This document shows, one piece after another, positions 22,782-34,880 of a DNA stretch of 64,000 nt (position 1 is the stretch's first letter; every line of letters starts with the position of its first letter). The translations under genes were made by a program, and so were the position numbers. The stretch spans positions 60,800,181 through 60,864,180 of the forward strand of contig NC_058340.1 in the NCBI RefSeq assembly GCF_905475395.1, read 5' to 3'. This stretch comes from Chrysoperla carnea. Taxonomy: Eukaryota > Arthropoda > Insecta > Neuroptera > Chrysopidae. Below the pieces are notes generated by a model, which saw nothing but the letters and a program-made list of their open reading frames with translations, did not search any database and had not been told where the DNA came from.

Positions 22782-23120
22782 CAGGGCCCGATCCAAGGGG
22801 GGAAGTGAGGCGGGCGGCCGCCTCACCTTCGACCGCGATTTGGACCGAATGTCAGCATTGCGCTTAGGATTCTTTTAAGTTAAGTACCTGTAACAGATGC
22901 AAGTGGTGGAAGAAGCTTTTCCAAATTAAAAATAATAAAAAATTATTTGCGATCCACCATGACACAGAATAGATTATCTGGATTGGCTATGATTTCCGAA
23001 AAATATTCTCAGTATTCAACAATAACACCCCATCTTTGGAATAAGAAGTTCATGACATGATGTAAGTGTAAATATTATTTTTTCCCGGAGCCCGGGGCAA
23101 AATAGCCAGATCGGGCCCCG
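22782..23120 (+). mobile_element. Short hAT element keeping a transposase dimerisation fragment
   Basis: A 339 bp element with ends CAGGGCCCGATC and, read inverted, CGGGGCCCGATC. It is flanked by a degenerate 8 bp duplication (CTAATAGC at left, CTAATGAA at right), the hAT hallmark. Inside, about 22900-23060, the + frame encodes the hAT C-terminal dimerisation motif: GGRSFSKLKIIKNYLRS, then MTQNRLSGLAMISEKYS. Autonomous hATs exceed 2.5 kb, so this is an internal deletion derivative. The motif wording is closest to the ZMYM1-like hAT proteins of animals. Confidence 0.85.
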
Positions 23121-23798
23121 CTAATGAAGGAAGCCTTCGTACCAAATTAGCAATGCTTTAAAAAACTAATTAAGAATTTGGAAAATTTAGAAATGAAAAT
23201 CAATTTTTTGAAAAGATAAACAAACAAAAACTTAAATAAATATTCAGTTTTTGAGTGTATTAAGTATATGTATTCACACTACGTCTAAGTATTATTTACA
23301 GTAGCTGCTGTCACAAATAGTGCACGAATATATGAGCATGGTTTAAGAACTAGACTATAATGGAAACTCCTTTTAGGACGGAGCTTTAAGCACATGCTAA
23401 AATTTACCAAGATATTTGTTGAAATCTTGTTTTGAAAGTCATCTTTTATTGTCTGTATATTGTATATAGAGGTAAAAAAAAACGTAAAATTAACGACAAA
23501 TTAAACAGCCTTTTAGCCTCCCAAATAATAAGTATAATAAATTTGAATGAAACATGTGAAACAAAAGAGAAGGTAATGGATATATCGTGTTTACACTACC
23601 AACAATATTTATTTCAAGATAAAAAATATGTTCAAAGAACACAAATAAGCAGCACTTGAGCACTTGTATAAAATGGTTCAAAGTTAGGTGGCATAACAAG
23701 AACATGAATAAATTGAAGCCTGTTTATATGAATTTTAAAAATGAAGCACGGCTCAAGAAAAGAGAAACTGATAGAAATTTTACAAAAAAAGTTATAAT
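23121..23798. other. Spacer upstream of the tRNA pair
   Basis: No gene. Open frames at 23432-23659 and 23490-23705 are shadows with no domain. A T7 run on the minus strand at about 23783-23790 serves as the Pol III terminator of the minus-strand tRNA. Confidence 0.5.
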
Positions 23799-23871
23799 TG
23801 GAGACGCCGGGTATCGATCCCGGTACCTCTCACATGCTAAGCGAGCGCTCTACCATCTGAGCTACGTCCCC
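23799..23871 (-). tRNA. tRNA-Ala (AGC)
   Basis: 73 nt and folds fully: acceptor GGGGACG/CGTCTCC with the alanine identity pair G3:U70, D-arm GCTC/GAGC, anticodon stem CTCGC/GTGAG with loop TTAGCAT (anticodon AGC), T-stem CCGGG/CCCGG with loop ATCGATA, discriminator A. The A and B boxes are intact, and a T7 Pol III terminator follows about 10 bp after the end. No intron, and CCA is not encoded, as usual for eukaryotes. It is head-to-head with a second copy 168 bp away. It inserts alanine at GCU/GCC codons. Confidence 0.97.
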
Positions 23872-24039
23872 GGTGATAGCAGCTATCAAAAATTATAAAT
23901 TTCTACGTTTTTTTTTATTTAAAAGAAAGTGAATTATATAAAAAATTGTAGTATATGAAAGTACAACTTGAATGTAGTCACACCTAAAATTGATTTTGTT
24001 GATCGAATAAAAAATCATTTTTTGGATTTGTCCATAACC

Positions 24040-24112
24040 GGGGCCGTAGCTCAAATGGTAGAGCGCTCGCTTAGCATGTGAGAGGTACCGGGATCGATAC
24101 CCGGCGGCTCCA
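24040..24112 (+). tRNA. tRNA-Ala (AGC), second copy
   Basis: 73 nt and differs from the minus-strand neighbour at three positions: C5 with G68 in place of A5 with U68 (a compensated pair in the acceptor stem) and A15 for G15 in the D-loop. G3:U70, anticodon AGC and the T-arm are unchanged. The downstream T-run (TATTTTATTTTG) is a weaker Pol III stop than that of the partner. All stems close, so it should be functional. Confidence 0.96.
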
Positions 24113-27100
24113 ATAAACATTGAAGTATTTTATTTTGATTTGTTATTTAATTAAATTATTTATTTTTCTTAAAATTTTTATGAGATTCTGAATTTAATAA
24201 ACTCATCATATATGATTTTTTAAAATTTGAAAATTCGTTACAAAAAATTTTGTCCGACATAACCTGATAAATACGTCGAGAAATTCTTATCAAATTACGA
24301 TTAGTTAGTTCATTCTGATGTATACATTTGGGTTGAAACTTTATAAGACTATAAAATGGCGAAAAGTCAAGGTGCCTTAAGGGTAAAAATTTGTTTCCTA
24401 TTTTTCAAAACGCAATAGGACTATGATTATATCGACTCTGCCACGTTTACCATAGAAAAATGCATGTTTACTAAACGAATTTTTAGATAGAACCTGACAT
24501 CGTATTAATAGATAATTTCCTCAATTATTTTACTGAATATTAAAATGCTTTTCAACTCGTCCCGAGTCAGAAGCAAGAAAGTGAGAAACCCAAATATAAA
24601 TATCTTACTGTCTCATATGCCAGGTTAGTTAAAGCGGGAAAATAGTAAATAAAAGTAAAACACCAATTTTTGAATTGTATATTTTATATTACAATAGATA
24701 TATATATATATTTTTTATTTAATTTCCATTAAAAAGTATATAAAGATACAAAATTATAGACTTATCACATCACAATTTCATTACAAATACAAATATATAA
24801 ATGCAGAAAAATTTATTGTTTTGTTTCTTTGAGATCAAAATACAAAAAAGTGTCGAACACATTTTCGGTGATTAATTTTTAATAATGGCCATAGTATATT
24901 TTAAAAGCCCTCCAAAATTTCAGTCATATGTTTTTACTAATTTTTTATTTTTTTATTTTTAGCATTCTATATTCTTTTTTATTACAAATTTTATTAATTA
25001 TATTTAATTTCAATTTTTTTTTTTTTCTTAAAAAATATAATATTGCTGTTTTCAACATGCAAAATAGAATATGATTTGATCTATGAATATGATAGAAATT
25101 TACGAATATTATTATATTTTTTATACAGTTTTAACAAAAAAAAAAAAAAAAATGTACCGTAAAATATTAAGTACTGACAAATAAAATTAACTACACAAAT
25201 TTATTGAGCAATTTGAATGTTTACCGTTCGTTTTAAGCCCCTACACTCGAGTAAAAATAATCCTTTTCTATGTAATATATTCTTAAACAAGTTTTCAAAA
25301 TGTTAATTTCGTTTTTCAAATTTAAAATATATTCAAGTAAAAATAATAATTATCGCGTAGAAATATCAAATAATTTCAGAAAACGATATCGAGTGGAAAG
25401 GATATAACTACAATTATTTTCATTTTTAATGGAAAAGGTTGATTTACAATCAATTTCAGTTCCATTTGAAACTGCTTAATAACGAAAGCATAGCTAGTGT
25501 TTGTTTTATGTGAAGATTAAAACTAGTCTTAAAACTTTTCTTATTAACGTAAATAATTTGTTAGAGTAGGTAACTTAAAGTTTGAACTATGTATACCACA
25601 AAGTAAGTTGGATGGAATGGGCGAAATCTCCGATTTTATTTTGTTTGAACGTATATAAATGAATGAAAATATAATCAATTTGTAAAAAATGAAATCTTTT
25701 GTTTTTAATTTTCGAGCAAATGCCTATTTAAAAAACTGAAAATAAACTATTGGGGAAAAAGAAAATTTTTTTATCTTTTTTAATCCAAGCTCTTATGGCA
25801 TAAAAGTCTCCCTCACCGAACACACTTAGAATAAGTGGTCAATTAAACGAAAAAAAATATAGCCGTGGTAATTATGATAACAGACAGCGTAGAGTTTAAA
25901 AAAAAGGTTTCCATAACCTTATCTTCTGTAAACGAAACAGTGATCTTTTGGAAGACCGATTTATTCCTTCTTTTTTCACACATTTAAAAAATTACATGAC
26001 AAAGAAACATATCCTAAATTTTCTAGAATACAAAAATAATTCTTGTGTATCAAAAAAAATTAGACTAAGTTTATGGGCTATCGAGTTATACAAACTAAAC
26101 ACTCTTCTAAACTAAAGTCGCCAATATGGTTGTTCTCAATGCTTTTCAGGGCGATTCTCCAATAAACCACCTCCCCAAATAGTTTACAAAAGAAAGGATA
26201 ATGACTTTATAACTTAATTTAGAAAATTAGATGAGGACTGCTTGTTGCCATAAGGGTTTGCACTATTTATAATTGAAATTTTAACACTGTTTTTATCTTC
26301 ACATACAAATTATAATTAAATAAAAACAAAATGAATAAAATAATCGAAATAATATAATAAATAAATAAGCCAAACATGATTTAGAAATTAAAAATAATTT
26401 TCCTTTTTTTGGTAACATTGAAAAATGGTAAATTATTATTGCGTTCTAAAAAGAAATATTTATAATAAATCAAATTATTATGGAATGGAATATGTATTTT
26501 TTAATCTAAAATTTCCAGATTTTCTCAAATCAATACCAACGATAGTAGCAGATTCGAAAAGGATTTTGGATTTTAACTTCTATACAATTACATTTTGAAA
26601 TTAAAATAGTATAAATTTATTAATATATATTTCCAGTGCAATATGGATATAAAGCTTAAGGTCATTTTTTGGCTACTTGAACATTTAGTTCTTAATAATA
26701 CTTATTTAATTTAAACAAATGTATAAAAAAAAATTAATGTCAATGTAAGGCTCATTTAAAAAAAAAAAATAATAAAATAAAATAAAAATAAATAAAAACC
26801 ATTACCTTTGTAAAATAATGAAAAAGTAATAATATTATGTATAATTACAATAATTAGTTACAATTATAATAGATTTGAGAAATAAAACTGGAATGGCATG
26901 ACTTATACACAAATTTAAACAAATGGAAAAATGAATAAAACAAAAAATAGATAAAAACAAAACTTGTTGTCTTTGATCTGTAAATACTAGAATAGGATAA
27001 GCTTTGCCAACAAAACTACTTAACTTTAAGATCCCGCGATAATGAGTTTGTATTAAGATTTTATAGCAAAATTGAGAGAGAAATATTTGTGGTTACGAAT

Positions 27101-27600
27101 GGAGATTAATATCAAAGTGACACAAAAAGCCGTCACTTCGTTTAGTTTTAAGACCAAATTTGAGATGTTTACAATCAAAATTGTTTGCTTCATTAACAAG
27201 ATAAAAATTATTAAGATCGCAATTCAAATTTTATCACGGTTTAATCACAATCTCAATAATTTTTATCCGTCGATTAGATGATTTCGATATTACGTTAGTT
27301 TTTTCACTGCACAACTTTTCATACTGGACAACCGCTTACATAATATGTTTTATTTTTCTATAATCTTAATAAACCCATCGCCGATCTTGTCGATTAGGCA
27401 TAGTTGCAAATAACGTTATCCAAATAGCATTTTAGGCTAGTACCGAATAAAATATTTTCTAAACGAGCTGATTTGTACGATTATGACGTTGTGGTTTTAT
27501 TAAAGTGTAAAATTAATTATGTTGTTTGCATATCACTTTATGTAGCCTAGACAATAGTGGATAATCCTGATGTCGAAACGAAATATTACCCATAAAAATT
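24113..27600. other. Long AT-rich gene-free stretch
   Basis: About 3.5 kb of very AT-rich sequence with many A and T runs. No frame has a recognisable domain (27072-27281 included), and there is no RNA gene or repeat family that I can name. Part may be the far 3' flank of the minus-strand Bcl-2 gene. Confidence 0.45.
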
Positions 27601-27889
27601 GACAGATATATTCAAAGACAGCTGATTATAATATAAATATAAATACTTATCTATGTATATATTATACCGAACTGTCTACACTGAACTAACTGATGACATC
27701 ACAGCAGGGCTTACCCGCATTTTAGGTCACGTGATATACAGTTTAAAAATTACGATTTTTAATTTTAATATTTTAAAAGAAAAAAGTGCTTTTATGACTC
27801 GAAATAAGAATATTTAAGCATATTTTTACATAAACTTTAACTTTTTTCAAATTTCATGATTGATTTTTGACTAACGATAATACCCTATT
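27601..27889 (-). mobile_element. Repeat B copy B3, truncated
   Basis: Reverse orientation. It keeps ATACCCTA at the right and lacks the GGAATACCC end. A short internal deletion removes part of the GGTCTATGACTC region. Confidence 0.8.
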
Positions 27890-29335
27890 GTTTTAAACAT
27901 TAATTTTACACTTCGATAACACCCAACTGTTTGTATCAAAACTATAATACATATTTCATTAATCTGCAAACAAAATTGTGCTAAACGACTTTGTTTAAAC
28001 TATAATTTTTTCAAAAATAGTATGTATATAATTTTTTATATAATTCATTTTTTTTACTTAATTATAAGTAAATTCATACAATACAGTATTCACTTAAATT
28101 AATAAACACATTATAAAAATACTTGGTTGTGTTTAATATATAAATTTTCTATAAATTTTACTAAAATCGTTCATTATTTTTATATTGTTTTATATTTTCC
28201 AGTTTTATAAACTCTGTTTAATATTTTTATCATCAATTTATCCAATCAATGGATCTCTCAATGCATATTTTAAGGAAGTTTTAAGATCTTATAACTGTCT
28301 ATAAAAGAAATCTCTATTTTCTATAAGGTTATTGCCTCATAAATCGTTTAACCTTTTCTCAAACGAAATTAGATGTTGAATTACTGATATATTTATTATT
28401 TTATCCTAGAATCAGAAGACAGGAATGCGCAAAAAAACAGTTTTTTTTCAACAACGAAAAAATATAGTTAGTTGTAAAAATTGTCATGAAAAAACTTTTT
28501 TTTTTCTTTTTTTTTTTAAATAATGAAGAATTGATGTATTTTGGCTTTAATAAAGTTTTCGATCAGATATTCTTCATTTTCATTTGATCCAGGGTGGCCA
28601 AAAAAATTTCTATTAAGTATCCCCATCTGTGATGAAAAAGAGCCAAATGCACTACCCAAAGCACCTTATTATTTTCAACCAATAATAATATACTGCAACG
28701 GTGCGCAAATTTTTGTAGCACAAACATTTTTTAAAGTAGCCCAAGCATATAAAAAAGCCTAATTCGAGAAAAGTAGCACAGTCTGACCATAGACTTTCCA
28801 GTTTTGCTATAAAAGTTTCATTAGATTGTGGACAGTATTTGGTCTATTGGTCTACTGAAAAGAATAAATAAACCTCACTAACAGTTAGATCATATCAATC
28901 ACGGAGAGTTTTTTGTAGATTTTTTGTATTTTGCCATCTATAAAATAAGATATAAGCTAACTTTGATCGGTATCAATTTTTCTGCTGCTATTATCCCTTT
29001 AATAGTCTAACGTCCTCATAATATCCAATATTTTAAGTAACAAAAATATTAAACAAAGACTGCATGAACGTAAATATATTTTACTTTAGTATACGTTTAA
29101 ATATAATATCAATATTTTGAATATTTGAAGTAGAGAGTATTTTCATATAAAATCTAACATATGAATAATATATTTATAATATGTAACAAAAAAAAAAGAC
29201 AAAAAAAAACGTACAATAAAATATAAAAAAGGTACAAAAATGAATTCATGAGATCAATATAATATAAAATAATAATAATAATAATAAAACTGCGTTAATG
29301 TATTTATTATGGAGAAAAATAATTAATTATATTAT
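27890..29335. other. 3' flank of the Bcl-2 gene
   Basis: AT-rich with homopolymer tracts and an (AAT)n tract at about 29263-29286. The + frame at 28541-28762 has no recognisable domain. It probably includes the 3' UTR of the minus-strand gene, but I cannot place the polyadenylation site. Confidence 0.45.
29263..29286. repeat. (AAT)n microsatellite
   Basis: Short trinucleotide tract just downstream of the Bcl-2 stop codon. Confidence 0.8.
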
Positions 29336-32300
29336 TTACTTAGCGCCGTTGTTCCTTATAAAAATACAAAATGCTATAATACCCATACAACAAAAACCAA
29401 AGAACGCTACACGTGAAGCTTGACTTATGGATGTTTGTAGTATTTCAGTCTGTAAATAAAATATTATATTAATTTTAAATTCCGAGATTCTAGGTTAGGT
29501 TAGGTTAGAGTGACTGTCTTGGGGTGGGACACACTTAGACCATAGGGTTCGTTGTGATACCGTAAATGGGTTAGCCCATCCCCGGCCACTACTCCTTGAA
29601 CAATTTGAAGCTGTTTAAGAACAGCAGGAGTGCTTTGACGTCGACGGATTTTAGGTCGGAGAGGTCGTCAAAGAGAGGCTGGCTCAAATAAGTCTATCTC
29701 CTCATGACAAGAGCTGGGCAGTGACAGAGAAGATGAGACATTGTCTCCTCCTCGTCACCACTGTAACAGCTCCTGCAGTAGTCGTGATACACTGCCAAGC
29801 CTAAGCGTTCAACATGGTTGCCGCCCAACCAGTGTCCTGTGATAGCCGCAACAACTTTGCGAACAGAGGCCCTTGGAAGTGATATGAGAACTTCGGAACG
29901 CCGGCGATTTTACTCATCTAAGATTGGCCTTTTTCAGAATATCCTCTTTCAGGAGTAACTTGCAGTTCGCAAATGGAACTTCCGGGTATTTATTGATGCT
30001 TGTGTCTGGCAGCATTGTGCCATTTCTGGCAAACTCGTCGGCTTCACAATTTCCTGGAATGTCCCTGTGTCCCGGTACAAATACCAGGTCTACATTCATT
30101 CGTTCCGCCAGCTCATTGAAGGACGTCCGAAATTCTAACTAATTTTAAATTTTTACAACACTTAAATCAGAGTATACCTATCGAACTAGTTCGGGCTGTA
30201 AGAAATCTTATCTCGGACAAACAAAACGAGAAATTCAATTTAAGAAAAATACGCATATTTAAAAGTTTTATTGAATAGCTTTCAAAAAATCATGCCTTGC
30301 TGACCAATTTTTCCAATTTCACTGAATGATATTTTGAACTGTAATGTATATTGTTTCCAAGCATTCTAAAAGTGCTATTTGCAGGCACAGAGATCCGTGT
30401 AAAAACATATAACCAAGAAGTATTTATTAAATTCGAAATAAATTTAAAATATTTACCCATCCGCCATTAGCAGCTACCCAACGTGAAAAATTATCACATA
30501 TAAATGTTGTGGTCCATTGTGTTATTCGTTGAAATGTTCGCATTAAACTTTCTTTTAATGCTCTAATTGACAAATCTGCACAAAAGAAAAATAGTACGAC
30601 AACTCTTTCCCATGTGACGCCACCTTCCTGTAAATTTATATTCAAACAAATTAAATATTATTTTTAATGTAAATCGTTAAAAATTTATTTTGATTTTTAC
30701 CTGAAATAATCCCAGTAATAATTCTGTAAACGAAACAAAGTCTATAGAATCTAAAGGCACTGATTCGGCTTGCATTCGAACCCATTGTCTATGTGGAGAA
30801 GATGAAAATTGATCGGCTAATAACCGTAGTGAACCTATATTTCTAGGTATTGTTCCACTATTTGATGAATTTAAACAATCTGGTGGATTTAATCGACAAT
30901 GTGCAATTTCATCTTGTAGAAATTGTAAATAAAGACGTAAACCTTCGTCTACAATTTCTTCGTTTAATCCTGCGAATTAAAACATAAAATAAACGAATTG
31001 AAATAATTTTTTTTATTGTTTAATCATTTACTTAAACGAAACAGCATTAAAAACTGCCATTGAATAACGTTTTGGACAATTTTCTATTTTTTAAATGATG
31101 ATGATGCCACTGGTTTAATTTGTAAACAAAGAACTGTCAAATGCGTATTTAAAATTCAGAAAGTTTTAAAAAAGAATAATATAACGTTCTATGTTAGGCT
31201 TAAAAAACTAGAAAATCGAAAAAACATGACTAAGGTGTATCTTATATAAATAAGCAGTTTTTCAGAAAAATTTTGTTAAATATCTAATTAATTCATTCGT
31301 ACAAATTATCCCTAAAAGATAGTTCCTTATAGTTTATCTAAGAGATAATATGATCAGAGATATTTAGTCACACACCTACTAATTTAATGAATTTGATAGG
31401 TCTGTGAATTCATAAATCTTTCTATTTTCCCATAGTCACATCTTCTGTATCAGGCCTCAAATGGAAATTTGGTATAGAGCTTTTCCATTTGCTTTGCCAA
31501 GCTTAATTTAGTGGTACAATTTTCTGCTATCAATAACAGAACACCCTGTATATCATCGTAATATTTTAATTTGTGTCAGATTGTAAACTGTCTAGTAAAA
31601 TTTTAAATTTGACTTTCAAAAACCACCCCAATCTGTGGAGAAGAGACAATTAATATTCAAAATTTGATTTACTTTAAATTTATCAAAAGGATATTCGTAT
31701 AAAATCAGGAGTCCACCATATACCCAACAATTGTCTCAGTTTGAGTTAGTTGACTAGAATTAATCTGAGTTTGTGGTTTTTTAAATGTACCTAAATACGA
31801 TACACATTACATGTTTAAGACAATATACATTCATAATTAAATTTATTTGCAAAATGTTATATTTTAAATGTATTTTAAGACGTTTTTTAGATCAAAATTT
31901 TAGCCTGTTTTATACCCTTTTGCTTTTCGGTCTTAAAAATGCAACATAAAATTTAATTCTTCCAATCCGATTATTGTTATTACTGAAGCCGGATTCTGTA
32001 AAAATAGAATTACACAGAAGTATGTACTCTTAAAACTTACCGTTTATATAATCTTCATCAATTTTTACATAATTATGAACTTCTTCTTCATCTTCATCAG
32101 AGGTCGATGAGTCTTCATCTCTATGTGGATATGGAACTTCACAAATAACACCATCACGTTCAGCAGCATGAGGAATACAACAATCTACAGTTTGCACACT
32201 TCGTACAGAAGAATTTCTACTACGAAATCGTGGTGTTGATGATGTGGATGGACTTGTGCCATAAATTAATGAAACATTATTGTTTATTTGTGATTCCATA

Positions 32301-32485
32301 AACACTTCGGATGCATCTTCAAGAAACGATTTGTTATGATACTCTGAATGGCGTTTTCCTTTGTTCCAGCGTGTATTAACCTCACATGCATCATCATCTG
32401 AGTCACTTTCTGATGACAAAATGTTTTCAAAATTAACTTTTGGTTCTGCATCCATGTATATGAAATCAGATTTATTTTGCGCCAT
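29336..32485 (-). CDS. Bcl-2 family apoptosis regulator (four exons, membrane-anchored)
   Basis: Predicted 332-residue regulator of mitochondrial or ER-linked cell death, in the family of insect Buffy and Debcl. Exons in reading order: 32041-32485, 30701-30969, 30457-30627, 29336-29449, all with GT-AG introns and compatible phases (1, 0, 0). Residues 1-148 form an acidic, Ser-rich extension (SSESDSDDDACE; SSTSDEDEEE) of no known fold. The BH3-like segment SLRLLADQF has Ala where Gly is usual. BH1 is LFQEGGVTWERVVVLFFF; BH2 is WVAANGGW. The intron right after GGW is at the position conserved across animal Bcl-2 genes. The last exon encodes a tail anchor, VAFFGFCCMGIIAFCIFI, ending RNNGAK. Intron 3 (1,007 bp) holds an inserted LINE fragment. 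The start is the first ATG of the open frame. Pro- or anti-death role cannot be read from sequence. Confidence 0.93.
29495..30140 (-). mobile_element. LINE 3' fragment with RNase H end (copy 1)
   Basis: Lies in Bcl-2 intron 3, same strand as the gene. On the minus strand it encodes the end of an RNase H domain (FVPGHRDIPGNCEADEFARN, with the H and late D typical of that fold), then a GHWLGGNHVERLG segment and a CRSCYSGDEEET-SHLLCHCP zinc-knuckle-like end, as in ORF2 of I/R1-type LINEs. It finishes with a short (TAACC)n tail, seen on the + strand as TTAGG repeats at 29493-29506. It is 5'-truncated and its frame is broken in the C-terminal part. Confidence 0.85.
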
Positions 32486-32598
32486 CAAAAACTTTTATTA
32501 TATACAAATACTTTTTATACAAAAAAACTTTAATCCTATTTTGACACTACATATTCTACAGTAAAGTAAACTAATCTGAAGTTAGCAACATATTGTTA

Positions 32599-32706
32599 AG
32601 TGCCATCTACTCCAAACAAAACAATAACAACACTTGAGGAATGCAAACAAAAGAGAAACAAGTACACACCTATCTATAAATATATAGTTCAACAGTAGAT
32701 GGCAGA
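32599..32706. promoter_or_regulatory. Inverted 11 bp motif pair upstream of Bcl-2
   Basis: TGCCATCTACT at about 32601-32611 and AGTAGATGGCA at about 32694-32704 form an exact inverted pair about 80 bp apart, 115-220 bp before the Bcl-2 start codon. They could be ends of a very small MITE or binding sites for a zinc-finger protein. The GTAGATGGC core is loosely like the half-site of CTCF-type proteins, which is inference only. Confidence 0.4.
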
Positions 32707-32960
32707 GTATACACAAATTTTATTTATTCAAATATTAAAAAAGTTTTTCTTTCGAAAGTTTCGAAATCTATAAATCCCACTTTAATATTATTAAGGTTAA
32801 AAAAAATAGATTTTAATATCATAATATCAAAAACTTATAAAAGGAGCGCTTAAAACGCTTCTGAGGAATAACGTAATAATAGAAATAATAATATAGAATT
32901 CGGGTTCGCAAATCCGAATCATAGCGCCATTTCTAATAGACCTTTTTAAATATGATTTAT

Positions 32961-33372
32961 TTTTATACCATGTATATATGAAATAAACATAGTATAATAA
33001 GTCTAGTCCCAAGTTTGTAACGCTTAAAAATATTGATGCTACGAAAAAAATTTTGATATAGGTGTTCATAAAATCACCTAATTATTCCATTTCCGGTTGT
33101 CTGTCCGTCTGTCTGTCTGTCACACGATATCTTAATAACGAAAAGAGATATCTAGCTGAAATTTCTATAGTGTGCTCAGGACGTAAAAAGTGAGGTCGAG
33201 ATCGTAAATGAGCAGCATGGATCAATTGGTTCTTTTAAACCGCTAGAGATAAAACAAAAGTTTAAATATAAAAAATGTTCCTAATAAAAAAATAAACAAC
33301 TTTTGTTAGAAACATTTTTTCGTAAACATCACTGTTTACCCGTGAGGTATTGTATGTAGGTATTATATGGTA
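32961..33372 (-). repeat. Repeat A copy A9, right three quarters
   Basis: Reverse orientation, from TTTTATACCATG through the GTCTGTCCGTCTGTCTGTCT run to CACTGTTTACCCGTGAGG. The distal end with CATGGTATTTCAACA is lost. Confidence 0.85.
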
Positions 33373-34443
33373 TTATTACACATTAGTTGGGCTAACAATA
33401 TGAGGTCTAGATTATAGTTGAGAAAATTCCTATATTTCGCAAAAAGACGATTTTATAATTTGAAATATCAATTTATATTGTCCGAGTAGTCCCATGAACA
33501 ATACAAACTTTTTTTGAAGGCTTGTCACTAAATAAGAAAAGCGCGGAGGGGGCCCCAGCTACGTGGATTGCTACGGGTCACGCGCTGTCTTAAACCGGCA
33601 ATTCGCTATTTATATCGTTGGTGCATCGCATTTGTTTAACGATTAGAAGCTTACATTTGTAATAAAGAATACAGACTCTTAACAAACTATTCTAATTATT
33701 TAATGAAATAATCGAAGAACAAACATCATGCAGTTATTTTATCAATGGCTTCTTAATTATTAAATTTTTTTGCTATGCTTATGTGATTTTCTTTATCATA
33801 AATATGTTTATGAATTAATTTTGGCGGCCTTGATATTGTACAACTAAAATAATTTATCATAATGGATGCCAACTGATTTTCAGTATCTATATTATTAAAT
33901 TATTGTTTTTAAAAATTATTTTCTTTACTATTATTACATAAAAATAATGATAATTAATTGATATTATTTAATAAATTTTTATTAGAATGATAGGCCCGTG
34001 TCGCACATGTGTCTAAAAGAACACACAACACACAACAAATGTTATTCATCCGTTATTTGGTAGCAACAACTTGTTACGTATGCCTTTTGGAAATTATTCG
34101 CTAAAACAGCTCCCAGATATCGAATATATCACGAGTTGTTTCATGTTTTCGTTCCATATTTTCCACGTGTGTATACAGAAAATTGCCGTTCAATAAAAAA
34201 AATGAACCAGGTTTTGTGTTTTCGCTTTCTTGAGGATAATTAGGATCCGCAAGACAAAAAAATCTAGCTCATTAATTGTCAAAAAGGTAAGTATTTTTCT
34301 TAATAATTCAAGAATATAAGCTTTTGAACTGAATTTTATAGGCGATAGCTCAAAAACTATTAACACAATCGTAAAATGAACCCGATGAATAGCAATTTTT
34401 TACCAAAAAATGTGAATCATTTTAAAAAACTTATAAAACTTCA
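33373..34443. other. Unassigned stretch with two GC-richer patches
   Basis: 33536-33625 is GC-rich against its surroundings and unassigned. About 34010-34260 has an open-looking minus-strand frame (LADPNYPQESENTKPGSF and onward) that I cannot match to a family; it may be a transposase remnant. No gene model can be supported. Confidence 0.35.
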
Positions 34444-34880
34444 ATGTTTGTAAACCTTGTATTCTGTATTCTGTTGGGTGAAGGAAACTCGCTTGGTAAC
34501 AGAGCCGAGGAGATCTTGAAACTAAACAGAGCTGATATTAGAGGCATCGTAGAGCTACTCACAGGGCATGATACCCTGAACAAGTTCCAACATCAGATTC
34601 AGAACAAAACATCGATCCACTTTCTCTGTTACTGCCCGGCGCTCATACAGCAGCGAAGGAAACGGTTTGGTCCGGCCATAGTCGAACCAGAAGAAATTAG
34701 GAAACTCAGCGCTAGGCAAATCCTGTGTTTCAGTACATCAGTTGGTTATAATAGCCACTGAAAAGTGTAGCGGGGATAGAGTACAAGGGTCTATTTGGCT
34801 AGGTGCTCTGAACCATTGCTTCGAGGCGCGATGCTCGAGCATGGCCCTGCTAACCTCCATACCATACCATACCATATCAT
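34444..34880 (+). mobile_element. LINE 3' fragment with (CCATA)n tail
   Basis: The + frame to 34761 has the C-terminal region of an I/R1-like ORF2: IVELLTGHDTLNKFQHQI, then FLCYCPALIQQRRKRFGP, then a stop. The upstream zinc-knuckle cysteines seen in the RNase H-bearing fragments are reduced. A 3' UTR of about 120 bp follows and ends in an ATACC/CCATA pentamer repeat at about 34858-34878. It is a different family from the fragments at 29495 and 35316, judged by its tail. Confidence 0.8.

Noticed and set aside
23656-24120. Frames reading GYRSRYLSHAKRALYHLSY on both strands
   Set aside because: They are translations of the antisense of the two tRNA-Ala genes.
28541-28762. 73-codon + frame downstream of the Bcl-2 gene
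   Set aside because: No recognisable motif, and it lies antisense to a probable 3' UTR.
34010-34260. Minus-strand transposase-like frame
   Set aside because: Looks protein-like over about 50 codons but matches no family I can name, so no element call was made.
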